From NCBI RefSeq assembly GCF_018760365.1, contig NZ_JAHIAB010000012.1, forward strand, positions 62,001-126,000: 64,000 nucleotides of DNA, in the 5' to 3' direction. This document shows, in pieces, positions 61,873-64,000 of the stretch (within the stretch, counting starts at the first letter, position 1; the number at the start of each line of letters is the position of its first letter). The notes beneath the pieces were generated by a model that did no database searches, was not told where the DNA came from, and saw only the letters and a list, made by a program, of their open reading frames with translations. The translations under genes were made by a program, and so were the position numbers. This DNA comes from Pseudooceanicola endophyticus. GTDB lineage: Bacteria; Pseudomonadota; Alphaproteobacteria; Rhodobacterales; Rhodobacteraceae.

Positions 61873-62922
61873 TCAGTCCTCGGCCTTGTTCTGGGCGGCA
61901 TAGCCCGCGAAGGTCGCCTCGAAGCGGCTGTTGATATAGGCGCCCGAGGTGATCGGTTCGAACTGCGCGGGGTGATCGGCATCGACGCAGCTTTCCAGCG
62001 GCGTGATCTCGGCGTCGTAGTTCGGGCCGAAGAAGAACGGGATCGAGTAGCGCTCCTTGCCGGAACGGTTGATCGCGCGGTGCACGGTCGAGGCGAAGAG
62101 GCCATTGGTCCAGCGCGCCATCTGGTCGCCGATGTTGACCACGAAATGCCCCGGCAGCGGCGGCGCCGAGATCCATTCGCCATTGGCGTTCAGCGCCTGA
62201 AGCGCGTGGATGTCGTCCTGCGCCAGGATGGTGAAGCATTCGTAGTCGGAATGCGCGCCGATGCCGATCTGACGGTCGTCGATTTCGCCGAACTGGGGCG
62301 GGTAGTGCAGCAGGCGCAGGGTCGCGAGCGGCTTGCTGACCAGCGTGTCGAAGTGATCCTCGGGCAGGTCCAGCGCCAGCGCGAAGGCATGCAGCAGGTT
62401 CCGGCTGAGGGTGATCATCGCGTCGTAATAGGCCTCCACGTCGCCACGGAAGGCGGGCGCGCCCTCGGGCCAGAGGTTCGGACCGTAGAGATTCTTGCCG
62501 GCCAGCACGTCGGGATCGGTCTCGGGGACCTCAAGCGCGATGTCGAAGCTTTCGTGCAGGTCGCCCCGGGCGGTGGGGTCGGTGTTCTCTTCCAGCAGCG
62601 CCGCGTAGCCACGGTTGTTGCGCGACTTCGAGACGTGGATCGCCTGCTTGTCGGCATCGGGGCGCGCGAAGAAGTCCTGCGCGGCGCCGAAGGCCCCGTC
62701 GATGACCGCCTGCGGCACGGCGTGGTTGCGGATGTAGAAGAAGCCAACCTCGGTGCAGGCGCGGCGCAGTTCGGCCGCGAGGCGCTGGCGGGCCTCCTCG
62801 TCGGTGCCGAAGATCGGCGCCAGGTCGATCACCGGCAGGCTGTCGAAGGGCACGCGGTTGGGTTCCAGCCCGGCGCTCTTGAAGGTGCGGGTGCCGTTGC
62901 CGGTTTGCAGCATCGTGGTCAT
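61873..62922 (-). CDS. Isopenicillin-N-synthase-like 2OG-Fe(II) oxygenase
   Basis: This 349-residue protein has the DIOX_N and 2OG-FeII_Oxy domains. The iron ligands are in GAHSDYECFTIL (His and Asp) and STVHRAINRSG (His), and the 2-oxoglutarate anchor Arg is in RYSIPFFFGP. The family is broad (synthases, hydroxylases, ethylene-forming-like enzymes) so the substrate is unknown. It overlaps the LysR gene by ATGA and is cotranscribed with it; LysR is upstream and may control it. Confidence 0.9.
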   Translation of the reverse strand: MTTMLQTGNGTRTFKSAGLEPNRVPFDSLPVIDLAPIFGTDEEARQRLAAELRRACTEVGFFYIRNHAVPQAVIDGAFGAAQDFFARPDADKQAIHVSKSRNNRGYAALLEENTDPTARGDLHESFDIALEVPETDPDVLAGKNLYGPNLWPEGAPAFRGDVEAYYDAMITLSRNLLHAFALALDLPEDHFDTLVSKPLATLRLLHYPPQFGEIDDRQIGIGAHSDYECFTILAQDDIHALQALNANGEWISAPPLPGHFVVNIGDQMARWTNGLFASTVHRAINRSGKERYSIPFFFGPNYDAEITPLESCVDADHPAQFEPITSGAYINSRFEATFAGYAAQNKAED

Positions 62923-63890
62923 GGTTCTTTTTTCTCTCCTGTTGGGGCGTCGGGCCCGAAGCTGAGGGCATCGACGAAATAGCGCGGCCCGGCATAGGCA
63001 AAGCCGGGCTGGAAGTAGTCCTTGCAGAATTCGAGGAAGGCACGGGTGCGCGGCGCCACGTAGCGCGGATCGGGCACCCGGACGGTGATCGGATGGGACT
63101 GGGTCTGCCAGTCGGGCAACACCGGCACCAGATGGCCATGCGCCACCTCGAGCTCCGTGAAGAAGGCGGGCAGCAGGGCGATGCCGGCCCCGGCGACGGC
63201 GAAGTATTTCAGCGACCAGTAGTCATTGGCCACCACGTCCGCCGAAGGCTGGACGCGCTGGCGGCGCCGGCCCTGGGTCAGTTCCCAGGGCAGGATCTCT
63301 CCGGCGGCGCGGTAGAAGATGCCACGATGGGCGGCCAGGTCGTCGATGCTTTCGGGGGTGCCGGCCTCAGCCAGGTAGGCGGGGCTGGCGACCAGGCGGT
63401 GATGCACGCGCGACAGTACCTCGGCGCCCTGGGCGGTCTCGGCATCGCCGGACGAGAGGATGGCGTCGAAGCTGCGCTGCTGTGCCGCGTCGGGCTGGTC
63501 ATTGGGCCCGAACAGCACCAGATCGACCCGCACGCGCGGGTTCAGCGCCCGGAAGGCCTGCAGCATCTGGGCATTCAGCGCGGTGCCGAATTCCCCCGAG
63601 GCGCCGATGCGCAGCAGCCCGGCGGCCTCTTCCTGCACGGCGGCGACGGCGGCCTGGGCATCATCGCAAAGCGCCAGGATCTGGCGCGCCCGCGCCATCA
63701 GCAGGCGCCCTGATTCCGTCATCTCGAGCGATTTGCCGCGCCGTTCGAACAGCACGGCGCCGATCCGCTCCTCCAGTTGCCTAAGTTTCAGGCTGATCGA
63801 GGACTTGGGGATTCCATGCAGCCGCGCCGCCGCGGACAGGGACCGGGCGTCTGCCACCTTAATGAAGAAGTCAAGTGCCTGTAAATCCAT
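62919..63890 (-). CDS. LysR-family regulator (PtxR/YafC-like)
   Basis: This 323-residue protein has the LysR winged helix at residues 1-60 (LQALDFFIKVADARSLSAAARLHGIPKSSISLKLRQLEERIG, given here only by its parts: SLSAAARLHGIPKSSISLKL) and a LysR substrate domain. It overlaps the oxygenase gene by 4 bp and likely controls the unit. It is divergent from whatever starts beyond 64,000. The upstream region holds inverted repeats. Confidence 0.9.
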   Translation of the reverse strand: MDLQALDFFIKVADARSLSAAARLHGIPKSSISLKLRQLEERIGAVLFERRGKSLEMTESGRLLMARARQILALCDDAQAAVAAVQEEAAGLLRIGASGEFGTALNAQMLQAFRALNPRVRVDLVLFGPNDQPDAAQQRSFDAILSSGDAETAQGAEVLSRVHHRLVASPAYLAEAGTPESIDDLAAHRGIFYRAAGEILPWELTQGRRRQRVQPSADVVANDYWSLKYFAVAGAGIALLPAFFTELEVAHGHLVPVLPDWQTQSHPITVRVPDPRYVAPRTRAFLEFCKDYFQPGFAYAGPRYFVDALSFGPDAPTGEKKEP

Positions 63891-63935
63891 GGAAACCTGT
63901 TCAGTTATGTGAACGGAAACCCGAAAATATTCGAG

Positions 63936-63961
63936 TCATCGTCCACTTGATTGAACGATGA
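63936..63961. promoter_or_regulatory. Inverted repeat in the LysR upstream region
   Basis: TCATCGT-(12 nt)-ACGATGA has perfect 7-bp arms. Another, GTTCA-(6 nt)-TGAAC, lies at 63899-63914. Both fit LysR-type sites in the divergent control region at the right edge of the window. Confidence 0.45.
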
Positions 63962-64000
63962 AATGCCGTCTATTGCAAGGGACACGACAGGGAACGAGGC

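Overview
The window is a high-GC (roughly two-thirds G+C by eye) alphaproteobacterial sequence and reads like a member of the Rhodobacteraceae (Rhodobacter/Paracoccus/Roseobacter relatives). The signs are a bioMNY biotin transporter in that order, a Roseobacter-style DnaA-like replicase with parAB, a RibN-type riboflavin importer under an FMN riboswitch, stand-alone eutBC, many LysR/AraC/GAF-Fis regulators, and tight ATGA gene overlaps. No tRNA, rRNA, ribosomal or other clear housekeeping gene was seen. With the replication and partition block at about 42-46 kb, this suggests a plasmid or chromid carrying accessory catabolism rather than the main chromosome.

Layout. 0-4 kb: the end of an amidase, an orphan peptide-type ABC binding protein, then an AT-rich stretch with repeats ahead of two overlapping genes I do not recognise (a small beta-rich protein and an exported, possibly outer-membrane protein). 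4-13 kb: LysE exporter, LysR regulator, aminoglycoside-phosphotransferase-like kinase, a short LuxR protein, an unknown ORF coupled to a YoaK/DUF1275 membrane protein, FMN riboswitch with ribN, an SDR and an aldo-keto reductase. 12-18 kb: an AraC regulator divergent from a TonB siderophore receptor, eutBC, and an AI-2E-type permease. 19-24 kb: a fused double ABC permease divergent from an NMT1-like binding protein that is coupled to an Old Yellow Enzyme, then an M20 peptidase. 24-31 kb: MarR with an FUSC exporter, an acetaldehyde-type dehydrogenase with a GAF-Fis regulator, a Sel1 lipoprotein, and an agmatinase-family gene. 31-41 kb: sbcDC, a PuuB-like oxidoreductase, a NarL-type two-component pair and a flavin reductase.

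41-46.7 kb is the replicon core. It holds a MarR-GNAT fusion gene behind a perfect 20-bp palindrome, then about 0.75 kb without a gene that carries eight copies of a 16-bp palindrome (CTTCCCC..GGGGAAG type). Four more copies lie in and around parB and parA. Iteron-like repeats and a promoter precede the DnaA-like replicase, followed by a small unknown protein.

46.7-64 kb: proXWV glycine betaine/choline-type transporter with a terminator hairpin after proX, a GlxA/GbdR-type regulator, a class II aldolase-like gene, an Lrp regulator divergent from a class V aminotransferase, asparaginase, an AraC regulator plus an orphan ABC ATPase, a PuuR-like XRE-cupin regulator, a copper operon (DUF2946 protein, YcnI-PCuAC fusion, SCO1), bioMNY, and a LysR regulator with an isopenicillin-N-synthase-like oxygenase.

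Genes that probably work together: EutBC makes acetaldehyde and ammonia, and the AldB/ExaC-type dehydrogenase can oxidise the acetaldehyde. The agmatinase-like, PuuB-like and PuuR-like genes suggest polyamine/guanidino catabolism. The orphan ABC ATPase at 56 kb may energise the ATPase-less permease and binding protein at 19-21 kb. The theme is scavenging of amines, osmolytes, vitamins, iron and copper.
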